Part shown: piece after piece, positions 9,339 to 18,755 of the stretch
How the letters are laid out: every line of letters begins with the position of its first letter
How positions within the stretch are numbered: position 1 is the stretch's first letter
NCBI GenBank assembly: GCA_003427395.1
Contig: BFEA01000444.1
Span: forward strand, 1,241,244 to 1,271,925
DNA from: Chara braunii
Taxonomy: Eukaryota > Streptophyta > Charophyceae > Charales > Characeae
Direction of reading: 5' to 3'
DNA: 30,682 nt
The notes under the pieces: generated by a model
Databases searched by the model: none
Seen by the model: the letters and a program-made list of their open reading frames with translations, nothing else
What the model was told of the DNA's origin: nothing
Program-made: the position numbers and the translations under genes

Positions 9339-9507
9339 TCCACAGCAACTAAATGGATCTGCACATCTAGCTCCCCAACGCTGAGGTTACAAAACGGCGC
9401 TACCCATCCCAGCATGAGCCCGACGTCCTCCACCGTGCAAGCACGAATTCGAACCGGCGACCTCGGCCTCAAGAGCCAGGTATCTTAACCACTACAGCCA
9501 GGACATG
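9339..9507 (-). mobile_element. tRNA-derived SINE-like element, copy 1
   Basis: On the minus strand the head reads like a tRNA: box A TGGCTGTAGTGG (9489-9500) and box B GGTTCGAATTC (9445-9455), 33 bp apart, which is pol III type spacing. A tRNA-unrelated body of ~100 bp follows down to about 9339. Copy 2 is nearly identical over ~168 bp, and the similarity stops at tccaca on the tail side. A T-rich stretch on the minus strand lies beyond the tail. The acceptor stem is not tRNA-like, so it is not a functional tRNA gene. Confidence 0.6.
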
Positions 9508-9576
9508 ATGTTCAAAAGTGGAACCATACCGGTCGGGATATCCACCCCACCCCTGCAAGGCTGTAGTGTCCAACTC

Positions 9577-9617
9577 AACACACACCACACACAACACCAC
9601 ACACAACACCACACAGA
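9577..9617. repeat. CACAC/AACAC short tandem repeat
   Basis: Three copies of a ten-base unit of the type accacacaca/acaccacaca, between the two SINE-like copies. Confidence 0.6.
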
Positions 9618-9727
9618 CATGACGAATTCTCGCACACCTTGCTCTCGTCAATCAGCACAAACCCTTACCACTGGTACTCCCTCCCGTCCACCTATACGGG
9701 TCACATATCCCGCGGTTAACGGGTGCT

Positions 9728-9895
9728 TCCACAACAGCTAAATGGATCTGCACATCTAGCTCCCCAACGCTGAGGTTACAGGACGGCGCTACCCATCCCA
9801 GCATGAGCCCGACGTCCTCCACCGTGCAAGCACAGATTCGAACCGGCGACCTTGGCCTCAAGAGCCAGGTATCTTAACCACTACAGCCAGGACAC
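9728..9895 (-). mobile_element. tRNA-derived SINE-like element, copy 2
   Basis: Nearly the same sequence as copy 1: box A TGGCTGTAGTGG (9878-9889), box B GGTTCGAATCT (9834-9844), then the same body ending near tccaca at 9728. It has the same orientation as copy 1 and starts about 390 bp away. Flanking DNA differs after a few tens of bases, so the two are separate insertions or a decayed duplication. Confidence 0.6.
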
Positions 9896-10071
9896 GGTGA
9901 TTCACAACCATACGTAAGGGGAGTTGCCCCGTCGGGCCGTCTCCTCTGTTCGGGGTAGCCATAGCTGTGGTACCTGCATTGGGCAGGCCAATACGCCAAA
10001 CCTGAACGAAGAAACTACCCTCGGCTTAACGGCTGTCGTAACCACTGCATGATCTTCCGCTCGCCTTATTG

Positions 10072-10173
10072 CTCACTACCTCTGGCTTTCTCTACTACTC
10101 TCAGTGTCTTATAAATCCTCACTACCTCTGGCGCCTCTGGCATTCTCTACCCCTCTCCGAGTCTTATATATAA
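10072..10173. repeat. Imperfect tandem duplication, ~46-56 bp unit
   Basis: Two copies start with ctcactacctctggc (10072 and 10118), and both continue through a ctctac block to gtcttata. Each copy ends in a TATA-like stretch (tataaatc, tatatataat). Confidence 0.5.
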
Positions 10174-10368
10174 TGTTATCGGTTTCTTCCTAGACTTGGT
10201 CACGGCTCTTGACTCTCGCACTTTCCGATGCGAACGCAAGCCACCAGGATGAGTATCTCTTCTTCGCAAATGGTCACTACGCAGCTCGATGAAAGGAAAA
10301 AGCTATGGCCGACAACATGCTTCCGCTTCTGAGCTCGAACTCAAATTGAATCATCATGGACAAGCCTC

Positions 10369-10406
<38 letters not shown>

Positions 10407-11350
10407 TTAATTTCAACCCTTGTGTAAGCCCTCAATCCCGGCGGTGGTAAGAGAACCATCAGAATGGAGGGCTTATCTGTTGTGCTGCTCCATCTATTGG
10501 TGGCGCTGCGTGTTTCAATACTCTGAACATGCACAAAACCCCGACGCCGCGTTTCCAGCAAGCGCTGAGGGGAGCTTGGTGTTGTGTGATGGGCCCCCTA
10601 CTTAGTTCCATCCGGGTGGAATTGTGTGCTGTGTCCCCCCCCCCCCCCCCGCCCAAAAAAAAAAGAAAGAAAAAAGTTTCTACCGGTGGGCTCAGGATTA
10701 ATGTAATGTATATGCATCCCGTTGATTGTGAGAGGTAGCTATACTGCAGGGGTCCCCTGTTTAAGCTAGGAGTAGTCGGAAGGTAGGTCGTAAAAGGTGA
10801 ATTTGAGAGAAGAGAAAGAAAAGGATTATTGCATGTTGATAGAAAATATTGGGTTCTCACAAGAAGTAGATATTAGTGGTGCTCTGGCTTCAGAGGGCAA
10901 GCGTTGTTGCAGGAGCGAGATTCCACAGGGAGCTGCGGGGTATATTAGTGGCGCTGCGGGGTATATTTGTGAAAACGACGGAATCAAGGAGATTGGGAGG
11001 GAAGCGCCATCAAACGTTGTGTGTAGAGAAGCGCGAAAGCAGTTTCAACAAATCCCCTTGACGCCTCTGGATGGGTGGGTGAATGGACTTTTAAAGGAGG
11101 GATGGACAGATGCAGATGGATCAGTGATACACACTCTTTAGACCTGGAAAGGAAAATGAGTAGAAATAGGAAGAGTAAGCAACGAATGACACGTGTTGAA
11201 GGACTTGTCGCGAGACGGATCGACATGTGCTGACGATCAACTGTGGTATCTGTTCTGATGAGTTTAATAATTGATCTGCCAAAATAAAAGAAAACAAGAT
11301 GTGGATGAGCATTCCGTAGTGGATTACTGCATGAAAGAACAGATGAGTGA
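10174..11350. other. Non-coding stretch with homopolymers
   Basis: No gene supported. It contains T(35) at 10370-10404, C(16) at 10635-10650 followed by gccc and A(10), and a ~20-bp tandem duplication of gctgcggggtatatt near 10932-10971. The long T run may be the antisense tail of a retroposon whose body would lie to its right, but I cannot define one. Open frames here are short and have no recognisable domains. Confidence 0.5.
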
Positions 11351-11354
11351 ATTG

Positions 11355-11660
11355 ATTAATGAATGGATGGATGGGATGGATGGATGGATGGATGGAAGAA
11401 CGAATGGATGGATGGATTGATGGATGGAAGAACGGATGGATGGATGGATGGATGGATGGATGAAAGAACGGATGGATGGATGGATGGATTGATGGATGGA
11501 CAAACAAACGAACGTACGGATAGAAGAACGGACATGTGAATGGATGAGTGAATGGAAGGATGGATGGATATGGATAGATGAACATGGATGGATGGACTGA
11601 GAGATATGGATATGGATGGGTATAGATAGATGGACGGATGGATTGACGGACGGATGGCCT
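11355..11660. repeat. (GGAT)n microsatellite, degenerate
   Basis: About 300 bp of GGAT units interrupted by gaac, gattg and gaaagaac variants. Apparent long open frames on the minus strand (Ile/His/Pro/Ser repeats) are translations of this array, not genes. Confidence 0.85.
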
Positions 11661-11780
11661 CGAATGGATGGGTGGGCGAATAGGGACGAAGATTTCAGAC
11701 CACGAAGCGCACAACACAGCACATCATGGCACCGGGATGATGGCGCGGGGCAGGAGAGTAGAGCAGGGTGAAGGGGAGTC

Positions 11781-11920
11781 AGCAAATACATAGACAAATG
11801 GAAATTTATAAGACGAAGATGACACGAGTTTTTCTTATCATGGCGTTATCAGCAAGTACATAGACAAATGAAATTTTATAAGAAGAAGATGACATGAGTT
11901 TTACTTACCATGGCGTTATC
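11781..11920. repeat. 70-bp tandem duplication
   Basis: Copy 1 at 11781-11850 and copy 2 at 11851-11920, both starting agcaa and ending catggcgttatc, with about eight differences. It lies just outside E2's 3' LTR. Confidence 0.8.
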
Positions 11921-11983
11921 ACCTCCTTCCCCACTCCCTTGACAAAACTACTATCAAGGATACTCAATCCTTCTACTCACACG

Positions 11984-12704
11984 TGCAAGGAACCTGACTG
12001 TTCATCACTTGCTGGAGTGCATCAGATCACATGCATATTCACATATTTAACAGATTGCGAAGTCTCACGCAAAGCCCAATAGAAAATGAATGAGAACCAG
12101 GAAGCTCAACTCAATTATCATAACCAGATTAAGAGAGGAATTTCGTGAATTCAAAATGTATAGCGCTGAACAGAGTTACAAGTCTTCTTTGGTCAACATG
12201 AGTTCCAAGCCTGACGCTCATCAGCGCCAGCTGCCAAACGTCAACAACAGCGCGCAACAGGTAAGTGTCACCATAGCTCACACCTCCCACTCTCTCGTCT
12301 GCATTCTTCTCTCTCTCCCTCTATGTCTATTGTCCTGGTCTACTCCCAATCATGCATGCACACTCCCTATCACACGAGGATCTACTTTGAATACTACTCA
12401 TTAAACTCATTTACTAACTATCCCTACTAAAGTACTAACTAGCGCTGGTGCAGCTATGGCTGCCTTCCCTCTAGCCAACACTCTCTTCACTCTCACATAG
12501 CGCTGCTCTTCAGCCTAGCACAACCCACACACGTCAAGCGCACAAGTGCCACGACGCTTGCACACTCTCATGCGAAGTGAGCATGTGTCAAATGGGGGGC
12601 TGGCCAGTCCTTTATGGTGCTGGACTGGTCTGGCGTGCCCTGCATTTAGCCTCAAGTGTCTGGGACTCCTGCCCAATACCCGTTGTTGCAAAGTGTGTGT
12701 CCCA
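11984..12704 (-). repeat. E2 3' LTR
   Basis: 721 bp; on the element strand it starts TGGGACACACAC and ends GGTTCCTTGCA. It aligns along its length with the copy at 19566-20281. A polypurine tract abuts its start. The outer 5-bp flank is acacg (11979-11983). Confidence 0.85.
12156..12453 (+). other. Antisense exon-intron-like module in E2 3' LTR
   Basis: Opposite to pol: ATG at 12156, 35 codons in phase 0 to CAACAG|GTAAGT (12260/12261), a ct-rich stretch (12295-12325), TACTAAC at 12433-12439 and CAG ending 12453, before CTATGGCTGCC. The implied intron is 193 nt. The 5' LTR copy keeps the same 35-codon length, phase and signals. If spliced, the second exon hits TAG after six codons, giving a ~41-residue product. 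Confidence 0.5.
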
Positions 12705-12705
12705 G

Positions 12706-12716
12706 TATCTTTTCCC
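12706..12716 (-). other. E2 polypurine tract
   Basis: Reads gggaaaagata on the element strand, directly before the 3' LTR start. Confidence 0.65.
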
Positions 12717-13111
12717 ATGGTCTGCTGCTGCTTTGGGCCATCGGGCCTGTCTATGGACTCCTGGTCCGAATCAAGACTCACTCGTGGGATTATGACTGGA
12801 TTGGGACTGTGGCCTTTGACTCATTGTCGAACAGACGTGACTTTCCATCAAGGAGACACGACCCTTTTGTCAGTCTTAAAAACTGTGTCTAATACCTGTT
12901 CGTTCAGGACCTGTTGGTGACTGTTCAAAATGACCTTTCATTTCATTATGGATGCGACATTTGCCTCAGGAACTTTGTCTTTTGGGTTGCTGCTCGTGAA
13001 TTTAAGTTATGGCCGACAGGGCCCCTCGTTGTTGGGGTACTCATCTGGGATCCAATTCGTAAAGGCCCTTTTACTCTCGCCGGCCTAATTTCGAAGTCCT
13101 CTAAGAAACCC
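12717..13111 (-). other. E2 3' untranslated region
   Basis: Non-coding stretch between the pol stop and the polypurine tract. It shares aggacttcga and ggccggcgagagtaaaaggg with E1 next to the stop. No gene is seen. Confidence 0.6.
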
Positions 13112-13618
13112 TTATCTGTCCACAATATTGAGACCTTTTCTTGCTCTTTCATAGTAAGATACTATGTTCGGTGCAGTTTCAATTAGCTCGTCCCTAGAAA
13201 ACCGGCGGTCCTCACTTGGATCCTGATTTGCAAATATGACTTTATATTGCCGCTGAGGTTTACCTCTGCGTCCAGTCTGGATAGTACTTTCAACAACGAT
13301 CTTATCAACATCAAATTTTCCATCCATACTTGGAGGAATTGCTGATCTTCGATTGGGAAATAGTTCATTAGTTACACAACGTAAGAGCTTTGACGCGTGA
13401 AACACCGGGTAGGTATGCAAATGTGGAGGTATCTCAATAACATAGTAGGGTCCATCTATATCTCCTATTACATCCAAAACTTGCCACGGTCCTTTGTACG
13501 CAGGTAACAATTTCTAAGATATGTTTTCCTCTGGGATAAATTCTTTCGATTTCACCTAAACAAGATCACCTACAACAAACTGAGAAGGTCTCCTGTGCTT
13601 ATTGGCATGCTCAATCAT
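13112..13618 (-). pseudogene. pol: E2 pol: integrase C-terminal domain and chromodomain
   Basis: Continues the integrase in the same frame as 13619-14152. The GDLVxVKSKEF box is interrupted by TAG at 13556-13558 (E1 has TGG), with a second TAG at 13514-13516 (E1 has CAA). From 13510 to 13112 the frame is open: LLPAYKGPWQVLDV, FHASKLLRC, then the chromodomain-like tail (from KFDVDKIV to SYYERA) and the natural stop. Length and order match E1 5480-5954. Confidence 0.8.
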
Positions 13619-14152
13619 TTAATGTTGCGCTTTTAGTATATTCTCCTTTACCTTTTCTAAATCTTTCTGATACTGTATTGCGAACTCTCTGGTCCCTGGC
13701 GGAAGTTTATGTGCTCTATCCGAGTTTAGACAGTCTATAGGTCTGCGAGGACTCCATCCCAAATATAACTCCATCGGAGTTTTGCAAGTAGACAAGTGCA
13801 CAAAGTTATTATAGGCACTAACAACTTTGGGCAAATGTTCATCCCATTCAATATGATCGGGGCGAATGTACATACGCAATGTCTGTTGCAAAATCCTGTT
13901 CATTTGTTCAGTCTGCCCATTTGTCTCAGGGTGTCGGTCTGACGACATTGTCAACTTAGAGCCATAGACACTCATTAGTTGTTGCGATTGTTCACTGGTG
14001 AACCGAGAATCTCTGTCACTAACGATAGTCAAGGGATGTCCGTAGTCTTTCACCCAATCGTTAAAAAATTGTCGAATTACTAAGTTAGTTTTAGCTTTCG
14101 CAGACAATGCTACAAAAACAACAAACTTGCTGAATCTATCATCGATTACCAT
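13619..14152 (-). pseudogene. pol: E2 pol: integrase catalytic core
   Basis: Most of the DDE core: VIDDRFSKFVVFVAL, second catalytic Asp in TIVSDRDSRF, and the Glu in HPETNGQTEQMN. The first Asp (SIDFMDTK) lies in the preceding segment. The segment is bounded by TAA codons on both sides, at 14153-14158 and 13619-13621, where E1 has CAA in both cases. No catalytic residue is lost in the core itself. Confidence 0.85.
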
Positions 14153-14155
14153 AAC

Positions 14156-14485
14156 TTAATTTTTTCCATTCCTGCTTTTCATCTTAGTATCCATGAAATC
14201 TATGGACACAGAGTCACCAGGACCTGTTGGGATAGGCGAGGGCTTCAATAAACCAAGGGGATGCTGCGTGGTGCTTTTGTTCCGTTGGCATACTTGACAA
14301 CCTTGCACATATGCAATACAATCAGATTTCATTCGAGGCCAGATACACGAACACAAGAGATTAGCGTAGGTTTTCCTCCATCCGAAATGACCTTCAGTAT
14401 CATGGCATTCCCTTAAGATTACACTTTTGATCTCTTCCTTGTTTGGAATACAAAGCGTATCTTGCACATCAGTTCTTTCAAACAA
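14156..14485 (-). pseudogene. pol: E2 pol: integrase zinc finger and start of core
   Basis: Holds the complete HHCC finger (ECHDTEGHFGW with two His, then GCQVCQRN with CX2C), followed by HPLGLLKPSPIPTGP and the first catalytic Asp in SIDFMDTK. The TGA before it (14489-14491) replaces a GGA in E1. The intact spacing here shows that the E1 copy lost one base in the same place. Confidence 0.8.
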
Positions 14486-14488
14486 CAG

Positions 14489-15307
14489 TCATTGGGTTAC
14501 CTGATAGTTAGGAAACTCTTGTGGTGCTTCTTGCACACGTTTTAACATAGCGTCATAAACAGGATCAGTGGAATAAACATTCCTAATCTTATCTTGTAAA
14601 TCGTTGCCTATGTCTAAATACGTTACAATAGCACCGAAGAAATCAGATCTTCGACTTAATGCGTCAGCAACATCTTTATACTTACTCTTTATTGGCTTTA
14701 GCTCAAAGTCATACTGATCGATTTCTGCAACCCACCTGGTCAGTTTAGGTGTCATCCGGGTGTGCGTCTTTAGCCAACGAAGTGTCTCATGATTCGAATA
14801 CACTTTGAAATGGCGACCTAGGAGATAATGACGCCAATGATCCAAAGTTTTTCGGAGTGCGTACAACTCTCTTTCATACGTGGAAGCGACGACTTTCTTA
14901 CTAGGCAGTCGTCGGGATATAAACTCGACAGACCTGTATCGATTCCCATAATCTTGTTGGAGTACAGCACCTATCCCGTACTGACTGGCGTCGGTAGTAA
15001 CAACAAAAGACAAAAAATGATCAACAAATTTCAAAACCGGATAGTTAATCAAACATTTCTTTAGACGTTTAAATGAAGACGTACAATCTTGGTCCCACTT
15101 CCAGATCGTTTCCTTCTTCAATAGTCTGCGAAGGGGAGCAACAATTATCGTAAACTGTCTTACGAATTTACGATAGTAGTTAGCCAACCCAAGCAACGAT
15201 CGTAGTTCCGTCAATGTACGTGGGTTGGGCCAATCCCGAATAGCTGCAATTTTTGCGTCTTCCGGTTTGATACCGTCCCCGTCTATAATGTGCCCCAAAT
15301 ACAACAC
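14489..15307 (-). pseudogene. pol: E2 pol: RT connection and RNase H
   Basis: Continues RT from the TAG at 15308-15310: YLGHIIDGDGIKPEDAK, LLGLANYYRKFV, then RNase H with FVVTTDASQYGIGAVL (first Asp), ASTYERELYALRKTLDHWRHYLLGRHFKVYSNHETLRWL and VADALSRRSDFF. It is open over 272 codons and is the best copy of this region in the window, showing that E1's TGA at 4231 was TGG. Confidence 0.85.
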
Positions 15308-16114
15308 CTAACGCTTTGCCCACTCACACTTCTTAGGGTTTAACTTCAACTTTGCCTCACGCAATTTCCTTAGCACAAGTTGAATGTGCTCACAATGTTC
15401 ACTTAAACTTTTACTAAAAATCAAATTATCATCTAAATATATAACAACGAATTTATCAAGCCATTCACGAAAAAGTTCATTGATCGTCCGCTGGAAAGTT
15501 GCAGGTGCATTAGTAAGACCAAAGGGCAACACAATGAACTCATAGTGCCCATACCTTGTACGAAAGACAGTCTTATATTGGTCTTTTGGTTCAACCTCAA
15601 TCTGATGGTAGCCAGACTTTAGGTCAATTTTCGTAAAGTACCTGGTACCTTGAACTCGATCCAGCAAATCATCGATCCTGGGTAATGGCTCAAGATTTTT
15701 AATAGTTATATCATTTAACCTTCTATAATCAATACATATGCGGACCCCACCATCTTTCTTCGACACAAATAGCACTGGCGCACCATAGGGTGAGTAACTA
15801 GGTCTAATCCATCCCTTTTCCAACATTTCATCAAACTGGGTTCGCAGTTCATCCAATTTTTTGGGTGACATTCCGTAAATCGGGCCCTTGGGAATTTGAC
15901 TTCCAGGAATAATTTCAATGCGATGTTTGATTGGTCGTTCCACCACACCGCTTGGGGCCTCTGCCACATCCGCGAATTCTTTAAGAATTTCCTCAATTTC
16001 TGGGGACTTTGCCTCTTCCTTATGTTCACCTTCCTTATCTAGGCGCACGTATGCCACAAATACTTGATCATACAGATTGTACTTCTTTACATGGCGGGCG
16101 AACGCATGCAACAA
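15308..16114 (-). pseudogene. pol: E2 pol: reverse transcriptase, catalytic domain
   Basis: Polymerase domain, 268 codons. RIEIIPGSQIPKGPIY opens the RT domain; GWIRPSYSPYGAPVLFV, CIDYRRLND, FTKIDLKSGYHQ (first catalytic Asp, residue 163), LPFGLTNAPATFQ and YLDD (residues 226-229) are all present, so the active site is intact, unlike E1. It ends in TAG where E1 reads CAA (Gln), and RNase H follows in the same frame. A frameshift around 16115-16141 separates it from the protease. Confidence 0.9.
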
Positions 16115-16141
16115 TGAGGTAAGGTGCTTTCCTTACCGGAT

Positions 16142-16765
16142 TCATGAAATAGGCAACTTTTTTTCTTTCCACCTTGCGGACCAACACTCATGGTCCCTTA
16201 GCTTCACATCCGCATTTGCAACTTCTCCCCAATCTGTACCTAAGAGAATGTCAAAAGGGAGACTATCTTCCACCAAGAGAGTCAGAGAGTGGAGAACACG
16301 TTCCACCTTCCCCTCTGCCTCGAGCCGAAGGTATGCCTCAATCTGCTCAACATATCTATCCATTACAATCTCGCTACTATTCGCCAATTTACTTATTACG
16401 GGTTCTTCCAACTGCGTTACCTTTAGCTCGAGACGTAGTTTCTGCAGGCCTTTCTTACTAATACAGTTGCGTGTTGACCCACTGTCAATCATACCGCCTA
16501 CTCTTACTTTATTGACTCTTAGATCTGCAATAATTAGCTGCCCTTTCTGTTTTTTTATTTTGACCCAGGCTTTGCGACGAGTGGCAAACTCATCGCCTAT
16601 GCCTGCGAGGAATCCACCTAGAGAGGTACATACACTAACTACCTCTGGACAACTGACTAGGTGGGGATCGTTTGTCTCTTCAATTTTTGCCACTGGAACC
16701 TTCGAATGGGAGGATGTCAGTTTGCTTGCATCCGAAGTTCCTGTAGAGGCAACTAAAACCCCCAC
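16142..16765 (-). pseudogene. pol: E2 pol: aspartic protease
   Basis: Processes Gag and Gag-Pol. The frame is in -1 relative to gag. After ~85 residues of linker, the active site reads MIDSGSTRN (Asp at residue 94), the canonical D-S-G-S-T of retrotransposon proteases, and the second conserved block PFDILLGTDWGE follows. It ends at a stop just before RT because of a short frameshift. The ATG at 16765 is probably not used as a start; it lies near the gag-pol junction. Confidence 0.8.
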
Positions 16766-18003
16766 TGGTTGTTCCCTTTTGGTTGTTTATAATCTGGGTA
16801 GAAGGGAACGATGTGGTTGGGGTCAGCACATTTGAGGCATTGATCGACGACTTTTCTTTCTTGCCAAACTTTTTCTGCGATTCCCAATTTTTCCTAAGGT
16901 TTGCCTTCGGACAGGTCTGGATGGGTTGAATACGGACGATCCCAGTTCCTGTTCCACGTGCCTATTTCTCTTCCCCATGTGGAGTTGGGTCCTCAGCCAC
17001 CTTGCGAGAGACCATTGCCCCTTCCTCCCACGTAGTAGCTTCCTTCGCCACCACCCCTTTGGGTGTCGGGTCCTCTTCCTCCATGACGGCGGCCTCCTCT
17101 TCCTCTGCCACGGCCTCTTCCTTGTCGCCCTCCCCCGCGGGCTGCAACGGCCGCGTAGTCCCCCTCCCGAACTACCGGTTCGTTGTGTGCATCTCCCTCC
17201 AGACCATAGTCTATCTGATCATAAGAGAGAGTTTCGACATCTCCTTCTTCAAAGGTCAGAAGAAGGTTGTCTTTCCCATGAATGCTTCCTGAGATGGTAG
17301 TACGATTTTGGCATTTCTTGCCGGCTTGCAGATCTTTCCAATAGTGGCAGTAATTTGCTTCCGCCAAGAAACCGGCATGATTTAATGTGATCTTGCTGAA
17401 CTTCTCATAAGTCATCCCCTCTTCTTCCATACGGAGATATAATTGAGTGCGAAGAGGATCAGGTGGTGCTCTAGCAAAGTTATTAAGAATCTGCGTCGAG
17501 GTAAGCCCATGTTCAGCACATTGCAGAAGTTTGTCCATGGTAGATTTGAGTGCGGATACACTTTTCCATTTCCTATCTGCGATATTAAGGATTAACATTT
17601 CAGTTCTCCAGGCTAAGTTCTTATCTTCAAATTGTTCCCGGACCGCTTTAAAGAAATCTTCAATACGGGTTTGCTGGGAATACTCTACCATAGATTGACA
17701 ATTAGTTTCCTTCTGCAGGGAGATTGCAAAACTCATTGCATCTTCGGCCATACACGAACTGGCCATGAGAACTCTGTCCCAATATGATATACGTTGTCCG
17801 TACACGTAGGACTCAACCACAACAATCCAATGTAAAACACTTTCTTCCTTTTTGCCGGTGTAAGTCCACGACACCTTTACTTTTATCTTTCTGACTTCCT
17901 CTGCATCTTCTTGTAGCACATCCTTCTTCTTCCTATCTCCATCTCCATCACCTTTTCCATCTCCTCCATCTCCTCCGCCGCTACTTACCAATTTCTCAAT
18001 CAC
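16753..18003 (-). pseudogene. gag: E2 gag: capsid, RG-rich tract and zinc knuckle
   Basis: 336 codons are open (18003-16993). A Gly/Asp-rich linker (GGGDGGDGKGDGDGD) is followed by the capsid-type domain (VSWTYTGKKEESVLHW, ESYVYGQRISYWDRV, QTRIEDFFKAVREQF, ILNNFARAPPDPLRTQLY) and an RG/RGG tract (ARGGGRQGRGRGRGRGGRRHGGRG) typical of RNA-binding Gag tails. TGA at 16993-16995 and TAG at 16894-16896 (TGG in E1) interrupt the last part. The knuckle reads CLKCADPNHIVPFY, its last Cys changed to Tyr. Gag ends at TAG 16753-16755, overlapping pol. Confidence 0.8.
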
Positions 18004-18054
18004 GGCGGGTGTTAAAGTTTTATTGATCTGCTCATCTAATTTTAAAATGTATGC

Positions 18055-18339
18055 TTATACATGTTGGTCAACTTCTGCTGAAGATCTCTGCAGGAAGGTA
18101 TTCCAGACTCCATCGAATTCATACTGATGAGCTTCAACTTTCTGCAAGGTCTTATTCATCGCTGCCAACTCTTTATCTGTACGGAGAACAGTTATTGTCA
18201 AGAGGGCAAGTTGTTCTTCGGTTGCTGTTTGCTTTTCTTTCTGCGCCTGTAATTCTCTTTGCAACTTCTCACCCTCTACCCGCAGTCTTTTTCTCTCTTC
18301 TAACTCTTGTTGCTTTGCAACTAACATTTTGTTGTGCAA
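18055..18339 (-). pseudogene. gag: E2 gag: coiled-coil segment
   Basis: 95 codons rich in Lys, Glu, Gln and Leu (AKQQELEERKRLRVEGEKLQ and onward), aligned to E1 at about 870-1150. It is followed by TAA at 18055-18057 (E1 has CAG) and, in the same frame, by a short piece leading to the Gly/Asp linker. It is separated from the N-terminal segment by a two-base indel and a deleted stretch. Confidence 0.7.
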
Positions 18340-18755
18340 TTCAGTTCGTTTTCCTCCTGCAAGAGCTCATTTTCCTTTTTATCTTTAATGGATGCCAATT
18401 TTGCGATGAACGTGTCCCGTTCTTCCTTCGTCTCTTCAATTCAGTTCGTTTTCCTCCTGCAATTCCTTTTCTAACTTTTCTTTCAACTCTTTTTTAATTC
18501 TTTCTTCTATTTGAGTTTTCTTCCTTAACTCTTCTTCTTTCTGTTTCTTTTTCTGCTCCTTTTCTTTCTTTTTCTCGGCTAGGCGGCGGTCTACTCTGCT
18601 TGCTCTGCCGCTGAGAGTCCGGGCTTTGTTATTTCGGATCTCATCATCATGCGGGAAGAACATACTCTCCTGAAGCTGAGAGGAAAAAATAAACGGAATA
18701 GTGCCCCCAAAAGAACAGACAGAGCCACCATCTCGTACATGGGATAGTCATCCAT
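18340..18755 (-). pseudogene. gag: E2 gag: N-terminus with hydrophobic segment and coil
   Basis: The gag start is the ATG at 18755 (ccaccATGG), not the ATG at 18663 that a simple frame search would pick. It encodes M-D-D-Y-P-M, then the hydrophobic MVALSVLLGALFRLFFPLSF, then RRVCSSRMMMRS, KPGL and AEQAE. A one-base loss then moves the frame to DRRLAEKKKEKEQKKKQKEEE, a strongly charged coil. Further on, a 25-bp sequence (caattcagttcgttttcctcctgcaa on the plus strand, split by position) occurs at about 18338-18362 and 18437-18462, flanking the site where about 55 residues present in E1 are missing. Confidence 0.65.

Noticed and set aside
9440-9503. Functional tRNA gene
   Set aside because: Boxes A and B are present, but the acceptor stem does not pair, the sequence is in two copies and both continue into the same non-tRNA body, so a SINE-like origin fits better.
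10370-10404. T(35) as the tail of a definable SINE or LINE
   Set aside because: No pol III boxes or ORF2-like sequence on its right side and no clear target duplication.
11121-11797. Long minus-strand frames (157 and 198 codons) rich in Ile, His, Pro and Ser
   Set aside because: They are translations of the (GGAT)n microsatellite and carry no domain.
12546-12920. Plus-strand 124-codon frame across the E2 3' LTR edge
   Set aside because: It spans the LTR start and polypurine tract, is not kept in the other LTR copy, and has low-complexity content. Only the upstream antisense module is shared.
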